A DNA stretch of 64,000 nucleotides from DATEPR01 sp963780635 (GCA_963780635.1 CAWACW010000016.1:558001-622000); one strand, 5' to 3'. Shown: positions 16,258-25,607, counted from the first letter of the stretch. Numbers and translations are program-made. Notes: generated by a model from the letters alone, not told the origin.

Positions 16258-18495
16258 ATGTCTGACGAACGTGCGGAAACGCCCGACGGAGCTGCGATGA
16301 AACCTGACGCAACCGACACCCCCGAAGCGTCCGACGGTAAGCAAAACATCAGCCGCCGCTGGGCACTGCGGCTCGGTGCTGCTGGTGCTGCCGCGGTCGC
16401 CGTGGGTGCCGGACGAGCGATGGTGATGCCCAAACTCAACCGGCAGGGCCTGGCCAACGCGGACGGCATCTTCGATGCCGCCTCGGACGCCGTGTCCGAC
16501 CAGGTTTACACCGAGGTGTTCCCGACCAGTCCGCTGATCCTCAACCCGTTCACCGACGAACTGCTGGTGCCGAAGGCGGCCACGCCGCTGACGACGCAGG
16601 AGATCGCCGCGCTGCCCAAGCCTCCTGGCCCCGGTGTGGGCCAGCAGAACTCCCTGGGCAACGAGACCCACCAGATCTGGACGAGCGACATCGGCCTGCC
16701 CGACCCGATCGTCTACCACTTCGAGCTGCAGGTGCGGCCGAAGTCGTTCACGTCCTCCCAGGTGCTGCCGATCAACTCGGCCGGCCTGCCGACGCCGTCG
16801 TTCGACTCGGCTGGCAACACTTTTGCCGCGGGCACCGTGCGGACGCTGCCGGACAGCACGATCTACGGCTTCAACGGCACCTTCCCCGGACCTCGGATCA
16901 ACGCCGAGTACGGCAAGCCGGTGCTGGTGCGGTTCGACAACCAGCTCGACCTCAACCCGTTCAACCTGGACCGTCAGGACTTCGGTGCGCCGGACTTCTC
17001 CTTCCTGACGCACCTGCACAACGGTCACACCGCGCCGGAGAGCGACGGTAACCCGCACTACTCGATGACCGCGGGCCCGAAGCACGAGGGCTACAACGTC
17101 CAGACGTCGGTCGACAACCTGTACCTCAACTTCCCCGCCGGCAACGACGAGCGGGAGAAGCAGAGCTTCTTCTGGTTCCACGACCACCGCATGGACCACA
17201 CCGGTGCCAACGTCTACAAGGGCATGGTCGGTCTGTACCCGATCTACGACCCGACGAACGGCACGGACGACGGCGACGAGACCACCGGTCTGCGTCTGCC
17301 CGGTGTCCGCACCAACAACCCCGATGGCTCGTTCGACGTGGACTTCGACATCCCGCTCGCGTTCTACGACACGCGGCTGGACGACGGTGTGACCTTGCAC
17401 CACGACTTCCACGACGCGGAGTTCCCGGCCGCGGGCAACCCGAGGACGCACCCGGAGTGGTGGGGCAAGACGTTCTTCCGTCACTTCCCCAACCACGGCT
17501 TCGTCGGCGACGTCTTCACCGTCAACGGCACGGCCTACCCGACGCTCGAGGTGAGCCGGCGCAAGTACCGGTTCCGCTTCCTCGACGCCTCGGTCTCCCG
17601 GATCTACGAGTTCAAGCTGATGACCTCGACCCTGGGGCCGAAGTCGGCAGTCTCGCTGGGCTACGGCGGCGACGAGCTGCAGGGCCAGTACCGGATCCAG
17701 GATGGCCAGCAGGCCATGCAGTGGACCCAGATCGCCACCGACGGTGGTCTGCTCCCGGCACCGATCGTCCGTGACTCGTTCGAGTTGTGGCCGGCCAAGC
17801 GCCGTGAGTTCATCGTCGACTTCACCAAGTTCATGGACGGTTCGCCGACCCAGAAGGGTGACGTCATCTACCTGACGAACGTCATGAAGATGCTTGACGG
17901 TCGCATGTGGACGGACTCCACCCGGTTCTCGCCCGACCCGAAGTACTTGATCCCCATGGTCAAGTTCATCATCGGCGACACCGTGGTCGACAACAGCCAG
18001 ATCCCGGTGCACATGCGGGATCTGCCGCCGCTGCCGTCCAACTGGCAGGACCTGCTGGACAACCGCTCGATCTGGGAAGTTCAGCGCGGTAGTGCCGGTG
18101 GCGAGATCGAGTGGCTGATCAACGGCAAGCAGTTCGACCCGTTCAACCTGTTGACCAGCTTGAAGAACCCCGCGGGCGGTACGCCGCAGTCGGCGCAGCC
18201 CAAGGGCAGCTTCAACCTGTGGGAGATCCGCAACGGCGGCGGTGGCTGGGTGCACCCGTTCCACCTCCACATGGAGGAGCACCGCACGGTCATGCGTAAC
18301 GGCAAGGACGTCACCGGTGGTGGCGACCCCGGCCACCCCGACGACGTCTCGAAGGAAGACCTCGCGGCACTCGACCCGAGCGAATCGGTCATCGTGTACC
18401 GCGGGTTCCGGGACTTCACCGGGCCGTACGTGGCGCACTGCCACAACCTGATGCACGAGGACCACGCCATGATGTTCGGCTGGTCGATCGTGTAG
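16258..18495 (+). CDS. Tat-exported multicopper oxidase (CotA/bilirubin-oxidase type)
   Basis: A 745-aa three-cupredoxin oxidase that couples substrate oxidation to four-electron O2 reduction outside the membrane. A twin-arginine signal (SRRWALRLGAAGAAAVA, RR at 33-34) follows a 30-residue polar N-tail. All four copper motifs are present: HLHNGH (252-257), HDHRMDH (308-314), HPFHLH (666-671) and HCHNLMH (727-733), with candidate axial Met738. ATG 16258 is chosen for GGAAGGAAAG just upstream. Length and spacing fit bacterial laccase/CotA-like enzymes active on phenolics, bilirubin or metals. It stands alone apart from a downstream membrane protein. Confidence 0.92.
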   Translation: MSDERAETPDGAAMKPDATDTPEASDGKQNISRRWALRLGAAGAAAVAVGAGRAMVMPKLNRQGLANADGIFDAASDAVSDQVYTEVFPTSPLILNPFTDELLVPKAATPLTTQEIAALPKPPGPGVGQQNSLGNETHQIWTSDIGLPDPIVYHFELQVRPKSFTSSQVLPINSAGLPTPSFDSAGNTFAAGTVRTLPDSTIYGFNGTFPGPRINAEYGKPVLVRFDNQLDLNPFNLDRQDFGAPDFSFLTHLHNGHTAPESDGNPHYSMTAGPKHEGYNVQTSVDNLYLNFPAGNDEREKQSFFWFHDHRMDHTGANVYKGMVGLYPIYDPTNGTDDGDETTGLRLPGVRTNNPDGSFDVDFDIPLAFYDTRLDDGVTLHHDFHDAEFPAAGNPRTHPEWWGKTFFRHFPNHGFVGDVFTVNGTAYPTLEVSRRKYRFRFLDASVSRIYEFKLMTSTLGPKSAVSLGYGGDELQGQYRIQDGQQAMQWTQIATDGGLLPAPIVRDSFELWPAKRREFIVDFTKFMDGSPTQKGDVIYLTNVMKMLDGRMWTDSTRFSPDPKYLIPMVKFIIGDTVVDNSQIPVHMRDLPPLPSNWQDLLDNRSIWEVQRGSAGGEIEWLINGKQFDPFNLLTSLKNPAGGTPQSAQPKGSFNLWEIRNGGGGWVHPFHLHMEEHRTVMRNGKDVTGGGDPGHPDDVSKEDLAALDPSESVIVYRGFRDFTGPYVAHCHNLMHEDHAMMFGWSIV

Positions 18496-18544
18496 CAGTC
18501 GCTCCAGCAGTTTGATCCACCCTCAGCGGCGGCGCCGCGCTGCT

Positions 18545-18579
18545 GGTGGCGATCCAGCCTGGTCAACTGGATCGCCACC
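18545..18579 (+). terminator. Hairpin after multicopper oxidase gene
   Basis: A perfect 13-bp stem (GGTGGCGATCCAG and CTGGATCGCCACC) with a 9-base loop, 50 bases after the stop codon. No U-tract follows. Likely terminator or mRNA-stabilising structure. Confidence 0.6.
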
Positions 18580-18655
18580 GGCGGGTGGCCCGCCGCACCC
18601 GAGGTCCTGTTCCGCCCCCGCGTTGTCAGTCTTTCGGTCGACCAGGGAGATCATC

Positions 18656-19360
18656 ATGTCCCGCGCACCCATCTTCCGCCGCATCGGCGCGTTCCTGAAC
18701 CCCCGGCCCGCCCGGTGGTCCACGGTGGCGCTGCTGACCATCGTGCTGGCCTACGCCGATGGTGCGGTGCTGACGATCATCAAGGGAGCGACGGGCTCGA
18801 TCGCCCGAATCCAGACTCCCTTCTCGAGCTGGCTGATCGACTCGACGGCGCTGCTGCCGGTGTTCCTGCTGGGCGTGTTGCTCGCCTTCCGCATCGCCCA
18901 CCGCCGCGTCGCACCCGAGTTGCAGAAGCCGAGGAAGGTCCTGGCGGGCGCGCTGCTGATCGCGCTGTTCGGCACCATCGTCGGCGTCGGCGCGATGGTG
19001 GCCAGCGGGGCCTACGACTACAACCTGCAGTCCAGCGAGCTCGAGGCGGACGGGCCGGTGCACGCCGACCACGACGTGACCATCCCCGGCGTCCCCGCCA
19101 GCCACGCCCATGCCGCGTGTGACGAGACGTGCACCGAGTTGCACGACACGCTCTCGGCGGACGTCGAGGCCGTTGGCTTCGGTGGCCCGATCGTGCTGGT
19201 CGCCAACCTGGTGCTCGTCGGCTGGATGGTGGCCCTGATCGGCGGCCGGTTGAGTGGTGAGCCCAGGCGGCGCGGCGCGGCCGCTGCCGCCGGCGAGTCG
19301 GCCACCGCTACGGCGCCGGTCGAGGCGTCCGCTGTGTCGTCGGCTGCCCAGCAGTCCTGA
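18656..19360 (+). CDS. Four-helix membrane protein of unknown function
   Basis: A 234-aa protein. Hydrophobic segments lie at about 20-40, 58-75, 92-113 and 176-198. Between the third and fourth is an extracytoplasmic-looking loop rich in His, Asp and Cys (HADHDVTIPG, HAHAACDETCTELH). The last 35 residues are a low-complexity Ala/Ser tail. A metal-binding loop next to a multicopper oxidase suggests a link to copper handling or oxidase maturation (inference). ATG 18656 follows GGGAGA. I recognise no named family. Confidence 0.75.
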   Translation: MSRAPIFRRIGAFLNPRPARWSTVALLTIVLAYADGAVLTIIKGATGSIARIQTPFSSWLIDSTALLPVFLLGVLLAFRIAHRRVAPELQKPRKVLAGALLIALFGTIVGVGAMVASGAYDYNLQSSELEADGPVHADHDVTIPGVPASHAHAACDETCTELHDTLSADVEAVGFGGPIVLVANLVLVGWMVALIGGRLSGEPRRRGAAAAAGESATATAPVEASAVSSAAQQS

Positions 19361-19471
19361 CGGCACGGGGTCGACACCCAATTTTCGGACCCCCAGCGGA
19401 GGGGTCGGAATGCCCTGGCCAGCCAGTTTTCGGGGTGACCTTGATGTGGTCGCGTGAGGTAAAACTCAGGT

Positions 19472-19966
19472 ATGGCCACGGCACAGACTCTTTACCCGGC
19501 AGGTCACACTGATTCCGACGCGGTCGCCGACGCCGTACTGACGGCGTCCCGGCTGCTGATCGCCGTCTCGGCCAGCTCGATCGCCGCGGTGGACGAGTCG
19601 ATCACGATCCCGCAGTTCCGCCTGCTCGTCGTGCTGCGGACGCGGGGCGCGCTGAACCTGTCGGTCCTCGCAGAGCACCTCGGCGTCAACCCGTCGACCA
19701 CGAACCGCATGGTCGACCGGCTGATCGCCGCGGGCCTGGTGGACCGGCAGGTCAACCCGGAGTCCCGCCGCGAGGTTCTGCTCGACCTGACCGACACCGG
19801 CACCTACGCGGTGACCCGCGTGACGCAGCAGCGTCGGGTCGAACTGGGTCGCATCGTCTCCGGCATGCCATCGCCCCGCCGCAACCAACTCGTCGAAGCG
19901 CTCGAAGCGTTCAACGAAGCAGGTGGCGAACCGCCGGTCACCGAACCCCGCGACGACTGGATCTGA
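19472..19966 (+). CDS. MarR-family transcriptional regulator
   Basis: A 164-aa winged-helix regulator. The recognition part LSVLAEHLGVNPSTTNRMVDRLIAAGLVDRQ (about residues 66-97) and wing with SRREVLLDLTDTG are standard MarR. The C-terminal end reads LVEALEAFNEAGGEPPVTEPRDDWI. No close divergent target gene is visible. A decayed homologue with almost the same tail lies at 44196-44642. Confidence 0.9.
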   Translation: MATAQTLYPAGHTDSDAVADAVLTASRLLIAVSASSIAAVDESITIPQFRLLVVLRTRGALNLSVLAEHLGVNPSTTNRMVDRLIAAGLVDRQVNPESRREVLLDLTDTGTYAVTRVTQQRRVELGRIVSGMPSPRRNQLVEALEAFNEAGGEPPVTEPRDDWI

Positions 19967-20106
19967 CCCCCACCGCACCGTTCCGCGCGGCTCGTGCCGG
20001 TCGCCTGCCGCGAGAACCCGGAGTTCGGTGCGCGCGGTCGCCCAACGAGGAAAGTGTTGGCCCCTTTGTCTGTCCTTTGCGTTCACAGTAATCGAAATAG
20101 TGAACG

Positions 20107-20143
20107 CCGGTGGCCCACCGCGGCGCGGGCGGTGGGCCACCGG
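20107..20143. terminator. Strong 15-bp hairpin
   Basis: Arms CCGGTGGCCCACCGC and GCGGTGGGCCACCGG are perfectly complementary with a 7-base loop. It lies 140 bp after the MarR stop and probably ends that transcript. Confidence 0.65.
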
Positions 20144-20525
20144 ACGATTGTGACAATCAGCGGCCGTGCCGATCAGTAGTCACGGTCGCTGTGGCGCCCG
20201 GAGGGTTCGTACCGGTCGTGCGCAACCGGACGGGCGGCTTGTTCGATCACCGGTCCGCCTCCTCGATCTGTGAATAGACCTCGTCGGCGGGGCCGGCTGG
20301 GGTGGGAATTCCTCTGACAACACAGCTCGGCGGCCGCGGGGTTGGCCCTCGCCAGTGCGGTGCTCCGCAAACAGGGTGGCCCGGACTTCCTGGGGGTTGC
20401 GTCCGTCGCGCTGTGCATATTGATGGTGTCGTCACGGTGGTCCGGGCCGCTATTGGACGTTGGTACTACTCCGCCTTTGTACCCCGATTAATGGTGATGA
20501 GCAGCGCAAACAATGGCAGGCACGC
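20144..20525. other. Intergenic stretch with no confident gene
   Basis: Between the MarR hairpin and the TetR stop. A minus-strand open frame (20173-20418, 81 aa, ending in a polar RHSDRDY tail) has only moderate GC3 and no recognisable domain; it could be a gene remnant. Otherwise nothing is seen. Confidence 0.4.
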
Positions 20526-21206
20526 TTACGAATGAGTAGTCAGCGAGCCCAATCCGGTTTCCAACAGGTGGGCGGCGCGCTCGACGTCATCGCTGACCAG
20601 ACGTTCGATCTGGGCCGGTGACCGCGCCCCGCTCAGGTGCCTGGTCAGGCTGTCCGACTGGATCTGCCACAGCGCGATCAGCGCCGCGACGGCGATGCTC
20701 AGCTCCGGGTCGTCGACATGGCGACCGGTCCGCTCGGCCAGGATCTCCCTCGCCGCGGTGGCGAGGCGGTCCGCGGTGTCGTGCTGGTGGGCTCGCAGCG
20801 CCGGTGTCGAGCTGATCAGGTCGCCGAACCGCCTCAGCCGCGCCGCCGCCCCCGCGCGGTCCTGCTGGGCCCGCAACCACGCCAGCAGCGCCCTCAGTTC
20901 GTCGGCCAGGATGGCCAGGACCGCCCGCACGGGCGGCACGCCGGGGTCGGCCAGTCTCGCGTGCAGCGAGTCCAGGGTCGAGTCCCATCGGTCCAGGACC
21001 AGGGACTCCTTCGTCGGGAAGTAGTTGTAGACCGTCTTCTCCGACACGCCACACGCCGTGGCGACCTCCGTCACGCGGACGGCGTCGAAGCCGCGCTCCA
21101 GGAACATCTCCGTGGCCGTGTCGGACAGTTGTTGCCGCGTCAGGCGCTTCTTCCGCTCCCGCAACCCCTCGGGCGGCGACGACCAGTCGACCGTCCGTGC
21201 GCTCAC
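20526..21206 (-). CDS. TetR-family transcriptional regulator
   Basis: A 226-aa regulator with the TetR helix-turn-helix (TEMFLERGFDAVRVTEVATACGVSEKTVYNYFPTKESL, about residues 32-65) and an all-helical ligand domain. It diverges from an SRPBCC-domain gene with 63 bp between the starts, so that gene is the likely target, along with itself. Confidence 0.92.
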   Translation of the reverse strand: MSARTVDWSSPPEGLRERKKRLTRQQLSDTATEMFLERGFDAVRVTEVATACGVSEKTVYNYFPTKESLVLDRWDSTLDSLHARLADPGVPPVRAVLAILADELRALLAWLRAQQDRAGAAARLRRFGDLISSTPALRAHQHDTADRLATAAREILAERTGRHVDDPELSIAVAALIALWQIQSDSLTRHLSGARSPAQIERLVSDDVERAAHLLETGLGSLTTHS

Positions 21207-21215
21207 GTCGCCGAT

Positions 21216-21260
21216 GCTAGCACGAACCTACTGCTACCCTACTTTTATAGCTACTGTAAG
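21216..21260. promoter_or_regulatory. Divergent promoter/operator region between TetR and SRPBCC genes
   Basis: An AT-rich patch in otherwise GC-rich DNA holds repeated TAC(T)-type words (CTACTGCTACCCTACTTTTA, then GCTACTGTA). Such repeats in the 63-bp shared gap are where the TetR dimer would be expected. The exact half-sites are not clear. Confidence 0.4.
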
Positions 21261-21269
21261 GAGTCAGGC

Positions 21270-21743
21270 ATGGTCGAGATCCGCATCACCCGGGACTATC
21301 CCCACCCGCCGTCGGTGGTGTGGCGAGCCGTGACCGACCCTGCCCTCGTCCCACGCTGGACGTCGACCGGGCGGGGCGGCCGGCCCGAGGGCTTCGCCGC
21401 CGAAGTCGGCAGCCGCTTCCGGTTCGTGGCCAAGCCGATCGCGGGCTGGCGCGGCATCGTCGACTGCGAGGTGCTCACGGCGGACGAACCCAGCCTGCTG
21501 CGCTACACCTGGGTCGGCGACGAGGACGCCCAGCCCACCTACGTCAGCTACCGCATCGAGGAGACCGGCGGTGGCGCCCGGTTCACCTACGAGCACACCG
21601 GCTTCCGCGGCATCCCCGGACTCGTCATGGCCAAGCTCGTGCTCGGTCCCGTCCGGCGGAAGATGCTCGACGTGGGCCTGCCCACGGTCCTGAACGACAT
21701 CGACCGACCCGAGGCGGGAAGCGGGTCCGATTTCGTCGGCTGA
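21270..21743 (+). CDS. SRPBCC (START/polyketide-cyclase-like, AHSA1-type) protein
   Basis: A 157-aa helix-grip protein: N-terminal RDYPHPPSVVWRAVTDPALVPRW, central strands ending YTWVGDED and RFTYEHTGF, and a C-terminal helix. The family binds hydrophobic ligands or acts as a stress or cyclase-like protein. ATG 21270 follows AAGGAG by seven bases. Divergent from TetR, so probably induced by that regulator's ligand. Confidence 0.85.
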   Translation: MVEIRITRDYPHPPSVVWRAVTDPALVPRWTSTGRGGRPEGFAAEVGSRFRFVAKPIAGWRGIVDCEVLTADEPSLLRYTWVGDEDAQPTYVSYRIEETGGGARFTYEHTGFRGIPGLVMAKLVLGPVRRKMLDVGLPTVLNDIDRPEAGSGSDFVG

Positions 21744-21968
21744 CCAGGCCAGCTACCATCAGACGGGCGGCCGTGGTTCGTGGAACTCGAACGGAGCGCC
21801 GCCACCATCACCCCGAAGGTGCTGCACAGCGGCTTCGCCGCTCGCTGTTCTGGGCCCTCGCCGAGTGGCCGGTCGACCCGGGCGAGGTCGAGCCGGCCCG
21901 ACAGGCCTACGACGCCAGAGAACCGAACCGGCACACCTGAACTCCCGGGCGGTCACCCCGGAAAATGC

Positions 21969-22001
21969 CTCGACCGGCCGCGTGAGGCGCGGCCGGTCGA
22001 G
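21969..22001. terminator. Bidirectional hairpin terminator
   Basis: A perfect 14-bp stem (CTCGACCGGCCGCG and CGCGGCCGGTCGAG), loop TGAGG, between the convergent SRPBCC gene and the membrane-anchored protein gene. Confidence 0.7.
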
Positions 22002-22017
22002 TGTCGATGGAACCGCG

Positions 22018-23400
22018 TCAGTGGCCCTGGGCCGCCCGCACCACCCCGGCGATGTCCTGCTCGGTGATCGAGCCGTACATGTCCTGCACGAGGTGGGTCA
22101 ACGTCAGGCCGGGGTTGAGGTAGTAGACCTCGCGCTCCTGGGTCGTGACGATCCCGAGGCCGTTGCGGATCGGCCCGCTGAGCATGTCGTCGAAGAACGA
22201 CAGCACCGCGGGCGGCACGGCCTTCGACACCGGGCTGGCGCGCAGCTGGTTGGCGAAGTCCCCGGCACACAGCTGGGTCTGCTTGCCACCAGCCTGCACC
22301 GTGTAGCAGCCGTTGGTGTGCGTCACCACGGTCTTCTGCCCGTTCTTGGCGGTCAGCGTCATGCTCCGCAGCACCGCGTCCACGCCACCGGGGACGTGCA
22401 CGTCGTCGAACGTGATCGGGCCGATCAGGATGCCACTGGGCGAGCCGGGCCCGGCCGCGTCCACCAGTGCCTGGCCGACGTCGTGCAGCACCGGCATCTC
22501 GTCCGGCGCCATGCGCTCCAGGATGGTCTTGACGTTCCCGTCCAGCACTTCCTGCATGGTGTCCTCGACGGCCTCGTTCGGGACGTCGGCACCGAGCGAG
22601 GGCAGCGCCGTGGTCGGCCACTGCTGGTGGCTGGACTGCAGCGCGGCGTTCGCGATCGAGTAGAACAGGCTCGGGTACCACCGGCCGCCCTGCTGGACCG
22701 TCGCGATGCCGACCGGATGCCCCTGCTGACGGACGATCTGGGCGATGTTCATCGTGAAGCTCGAACCGCTGCCGGTGACCCCACCCGGGAACGCCGACTG
22801 CAGGAAGCTGTCCGTGTAGCTGTTCGATGCCACCTGCGTGCCGACGGTGATCGTGCCCGCGACCAGGCTGGTGACGGCGATATGGCTGTTGACCTGCTGG
22901 ACATCGGAACCGAACTGGATGCCGCTGGTCTTGACCGTCACGCCGGTGGCCGCCTGCGAGTTCACGTTCGGCTTCACGACGTTGATCCGCTTGAGCTGGT
23001 TGGTGAGGCCGTCCATGGTGGTGCGCAGGATCGCGGACTCGTTCGGCGGCAGGTCGTTCACGAGGCCGAGGACGTCGTCGTTGCCGATGTCGGTGACCAG
23101 CTTCGTGGCGGCGTCCTGCGGGGACGACGAGCCGGGTGCGTCGGATGACCGGTTGACCGCGACCGTCGTGCCGATGCCGGCACCGACCAGCACCACGACG
23201 GCCACCACGATGCCGACCAGCAGCGGACGCCGCCGCTGCCACAACGGCTTGAGCTCCGCCGACAATGTCTCGACCGGCGGATCCGCCTGCTGGACGGCCG
23301 TCGCTGACCCGCCGTGCTCCTGGCCTGCGTACGGCCGGCCCTGTGTTTCGGACTCCTCCGGCTGCGGCTGCGCAGCCGAGTCCGGGCCTGGATGGGTCAT
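22018..23400 (-). CDS. Membrane-anchored extracytoplasmic protein of unknown function
   Basis: A 460-aa protein: polar, Gln/Glu-rich cytoplasmic N-terminus (about 1-57), one transmembrane helix (about 62-84, LLVGIVVAVVVLVGAGIGTTVAV), then a secreted domain of about 370 residues with two repeated-looking halves. The pair of cysteines (NGCYTVQ ... TQLCAGDF) could form a disulfide. I recognise no named domain; the layout is common in actinomycete cell-envelope proteins. ATG 23400 overlaps the stop of the upstream gene (ATGA), so the two are coupled. Confidence 0.8.
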   Translation of the reverse strand: MTHPGPDSAAQPQPEESETQGRPYAGQEHGGSATAVQQADPPVETLSAELKPLWQRRRPLLVGIVVAVVVLVGAGIGTTVAVNRSSDAPGSSSPQDAATKLVTDIGNDDVLGLVNDLPPNESAILRTTMDGLTNQLKRINVVKPNVNSQAATGVTVKTSGIQFGSDVQQVNSHIAVTSLVAGTITVGTQVASNSYTDSFLQSAFPGGVTGSGSSFTMNIAQIVRQQGHPVGIATVQQGGRWYPSLFYSIANAALQSSHQQWPTTALPSLGADVPNEAVEDTMQEVLDGNVKTILERMAPDEMPVLHDVGQALVDAAGPGSPSGILIGPITFDDVHVPGGVDAVLRSMTLTAKNGQKTVVTHTNGCYTVQAGGKQTQLCAGDFANQLRASPVSKAVPPAVLSFFDDMLSGPIRNGLGIVTTQEREVYYLNPGLTLTHLVQDMYGSITEQDIAGVVRAAQGH

Positions 23401-23858
23401 AACGATCCTCTCGTTGTTGCCAGCTGCCGGACCTGTGGGCCGACCAAAATCGCTGCCGACCCGACCAGCGCGAGCATCGCGCCGGCCAGGGTCACCGCAG
23501 GCCCCGTGGCCACTGCCTTGATCAACGCGCCCCAATCGTTGCTGTGCGCGACGATCGCCACCACGGCCACCACACCTGCCACGACGCATCCGAGCCCGGC
23601 CGACACGCGGCGCAGGCGCAGGGCATAGAGGGCGATGCAGAGCCCGCACACGGGGATCACCATGAGCCAGGCGTTCAGCAGGACACCGGACGCGCCACCA
23701 CCGGCCAGCGCGCGCAGCGCACCCGCGGACTGGTAGCTGTCGCGCAGTACGACGCCCGACCGGAGCCACGGCAGGAACGTCCCGGCGATCACCAAGACCA
23801 GACCAGTGGCGGCCACACTGGCCCCCAACCGGTCGGGCACCGAACGCATGAAGAACAT
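23397..23858 (-). CDS. Small four-helix membrane protein
   Basis: A 153-aa integral membrane protein with hydrophobic segments at about 16-32, 56-78, 85-105 and 119-140. The first extracytoplasmic loop carries FLPWLRSG, a motif frequent in small actinobacterial membrane proteins of unknown role. It is the first gene of a two-gene operon with the anchored protein (ATGA overlap), so the two probably act together at the membrane. Confidence 0.78.
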   Translation of the reverse strand: MFFMRSVPDRLGASVAATGLVLVIAGTFLPWLRSGVVLRDSYQSAGALRALAGGGASGVLLNAWLMVIPVCGLCIALYALRLRRVSAGLGCVVAGVVAVVAIVAHSNDWGALIKAVATGPAVTLAGAMLALVGSAAILVGPQVRQLATTRGSL

Positions 23859-23975
23859 GATGCCGTTCGGTCGGGACGACGGATACCTACAACGAGCGAG
23901 CGTGGCACCCCAGTTTGGGGGGTGTGCGGCGGCTTTTTCCCTCGATTTCGCGTTACCTGCGAAACGGCTGTGAAA

Positions 23976-24347
23976 TTACGCCCGCGACGTCGGCCGAGCC
24001 ACCCGCATCGAGGGGGTCCTACGACCCTCCAGGGCAGGCTTCGACTGTCCGTACCGGATCAGCGCCGGGCCAGGGGTGCCGCCGGACCAGCACCAGCGTC
24101 CCGACTCCGGTGGGCGGCGGCAGCACGGCGTGCCCGGCCGCACGTAGGCGGTGATCGGTGTGGGCGGTTCCGGGCAGGCGGGCGTGGCAGCCACGCCCGA
24201 CACCTCCGAGTCGGCGTCGGGTCGGGCGGTGTAGCCGTCCGCGACTTCGCCGGCCACCGGTGGTGGCCCGCGGCGACACCGGTGAAGGCGTACGTCCCGT
24301 CCGCGGCGCTCGTCGTCGTGACCGGGTTGCCGGGCCGACGGTCGAGT
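23976..24347 (-). pseudogene. Possible remnant of a Cna-B/carboxypeptidase-regulatory-like surface protein
   Basis: On the minus strand a stretch reads GNPVTTTSAADGTYAFTGVA, then, after an apparent shift, EVADGYTARPDADSEVSGVA. This resembles the beta-sandwich repeat DGxYxFTGVxAG of secreted or cell-wall proteins. No intact frame, signal peptide or sorting signal is left. The gap 23859-23975 holds nothing recognisable. The call is weak. Confidence 0.35.
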
Positions 24348-25607
24348 TCACCCGACCGGCTGGCCCGACCGATCCCGAATGGACATGGGGTGTGCCGGTA
24401 GGTGGCGGGACCAGGCCGACGCGATCGTGGCGGTACACCCGATGGCGATGACGGCGAGCGCGGCCAGCATGACGGGATAGGTCAGCCAGGTAGCGAGGGC
24501 GGCGAGGGTCGCCGGGAGCAGGAAACCGATGTAGGCCAGCGCGTAGTAGACGCCGGTGAGGCCGGCGCGCTCGTCGGGTTCGGCGATGCGCTGGATCTCC
24601 AGCAGGCCGGACACCACGGCGATGCCGTACGCGGCACCGAGCAGGACCGCCACCGGGACGGCGAACCACGGTGAGCCGGTCGCAGCCGTGGCCGCCGCCG
24701 CGATCAGGCCGCAGCTCATCAGCACCATCGAGACGACCACCGCGCGGGCCGTGGACCGGTCGTCAAGGCGTTTGGCCAGTGGTTGCACGGCGACACCGGC
24801 ACCGAGCGTGGCCACGATCAGCACCGTCGTGTAGAGCAGCGCCCACTGGCCGAGGCGCGGGTCGACCAGTTGCGGCACGATCGCGTACGCGACGCCCGCC
24901 GCGCCGAAGATCCACGGCGCCATCGGCAGCACCACCCACCGGAACCGGCGATGCCCGGCGGCCGGTACCCGCAGCCGGCGACGGATGGACACGGATGACG
25001 CGGCCGAGGAGCGAGTCTCCACGCCACGAGACCACAGCAGCACCAGGACCGGCACCCCGAGCACGACCTGCACGAGGTAGGGCAGTACGAGCGGCAACGG
25101 CGCCCACTGCGCGAGCGCACCAGCGCAACCGGGACCGACGGCGAAGCCCAGGGTGAGCGTGATGGACGCACGCCGTGCGCCGTCCCCGGGGCTCGCGGCC
25201 GGGTCGACGTCCGGTGTGGACAGTTCGCTCACCCACGCGGTGCCCACGGCCATCGCGATACCGACGGCGATCCCGCACAGCAGCCGCCCGGCGATGATCG
25301 CGCCCGCGCCGCCGAGTGGGCCCCCCGCGAGTACCGCGCTGCCGGCGATCGAGGCGACCACTCCGGCCACCAGCACCGGGCGGCGGCCGTACCGGTCGGA
25401 CAGCGCCGCGGTGACGAGCAGGCCGGGGACGAGGCCGACGACGTACGCGCCGAGGAACACGTCGACGCCGACCTGCGAGTAGCCCGCGAGGTCGCGGTAG
25501 ACGATGAGCAGGGGCGTGAACTGGTTGCCCGCCCAGCCGATGCAGAACATGGCGGCGGCGACGACGAGCCAGGGTCTGGCCGGCCGTGTCGTGGCGGGTG
25601 CTGTCAT
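24348..25607 (-). CDS. MFS transporter (12-TM)
   Basis: A 419-aa major-facilitator protein. Twelve hydrophobic segments are evident, and the loop 2-3 motif A variant (ALSDRYGRRPVLVAG, about residues 73-87) is present. Distant to sugar/drug efflux permeases; the substrate is unknown. ATG 25607 is chosen over an upstream extension because the upstream bases belong to a local duplication. It lies next to a GntR regulator on the same strand, which probably controls it. Confidence 0.88.
   Translation of the reverse strand: MTAPATTRPARPWLVVAAAMFCIGWAGNQFTPLLIVYRDLAGYSQVGVDVFLGAYVVGLVPGLLVTAALSDRYGRRPVLVAGVVASIAGSAVLAGGPLGGAGAIIAGRLLCGIAVGIAMAVGTAWVSELSTPDVDPAASPGDGARRASITLTLGFAVGPGCAGALAQWAPLPLVLPYLVQVVLGVPVLVLLWSRGVETRSSAASSVSIRRRLRVPAAGHRRFRWVVLPMAPWIFGAAGVAYAIVPQLVDPRLGQWALLYTTVLIVATLGAGVAVQPLAKRLDDRSTARAVVVSMVLMSCGLIAAAATAATGSPWFAVPVAVLLGAAYGIAVVSGLLEIQRIAEPDERAGLTGVYYALAYIGFLLPATLAALATWLTYPVMLAALAVIAIGCTATIASAWSRHLPAHPMSIRDRSGQPVG

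Noticed and set aside
16231..18465. Minus-strand open frame of 744 codons
   Set aside because: It mirrors the multicopper oxidase, whose four copper motifs fix the true strand and frame.
20173..20418. Possible 81-aa minus-strand gene
   Set aside because: Moderate GC3, low protein character and no ribosome site; not supported as a gene.
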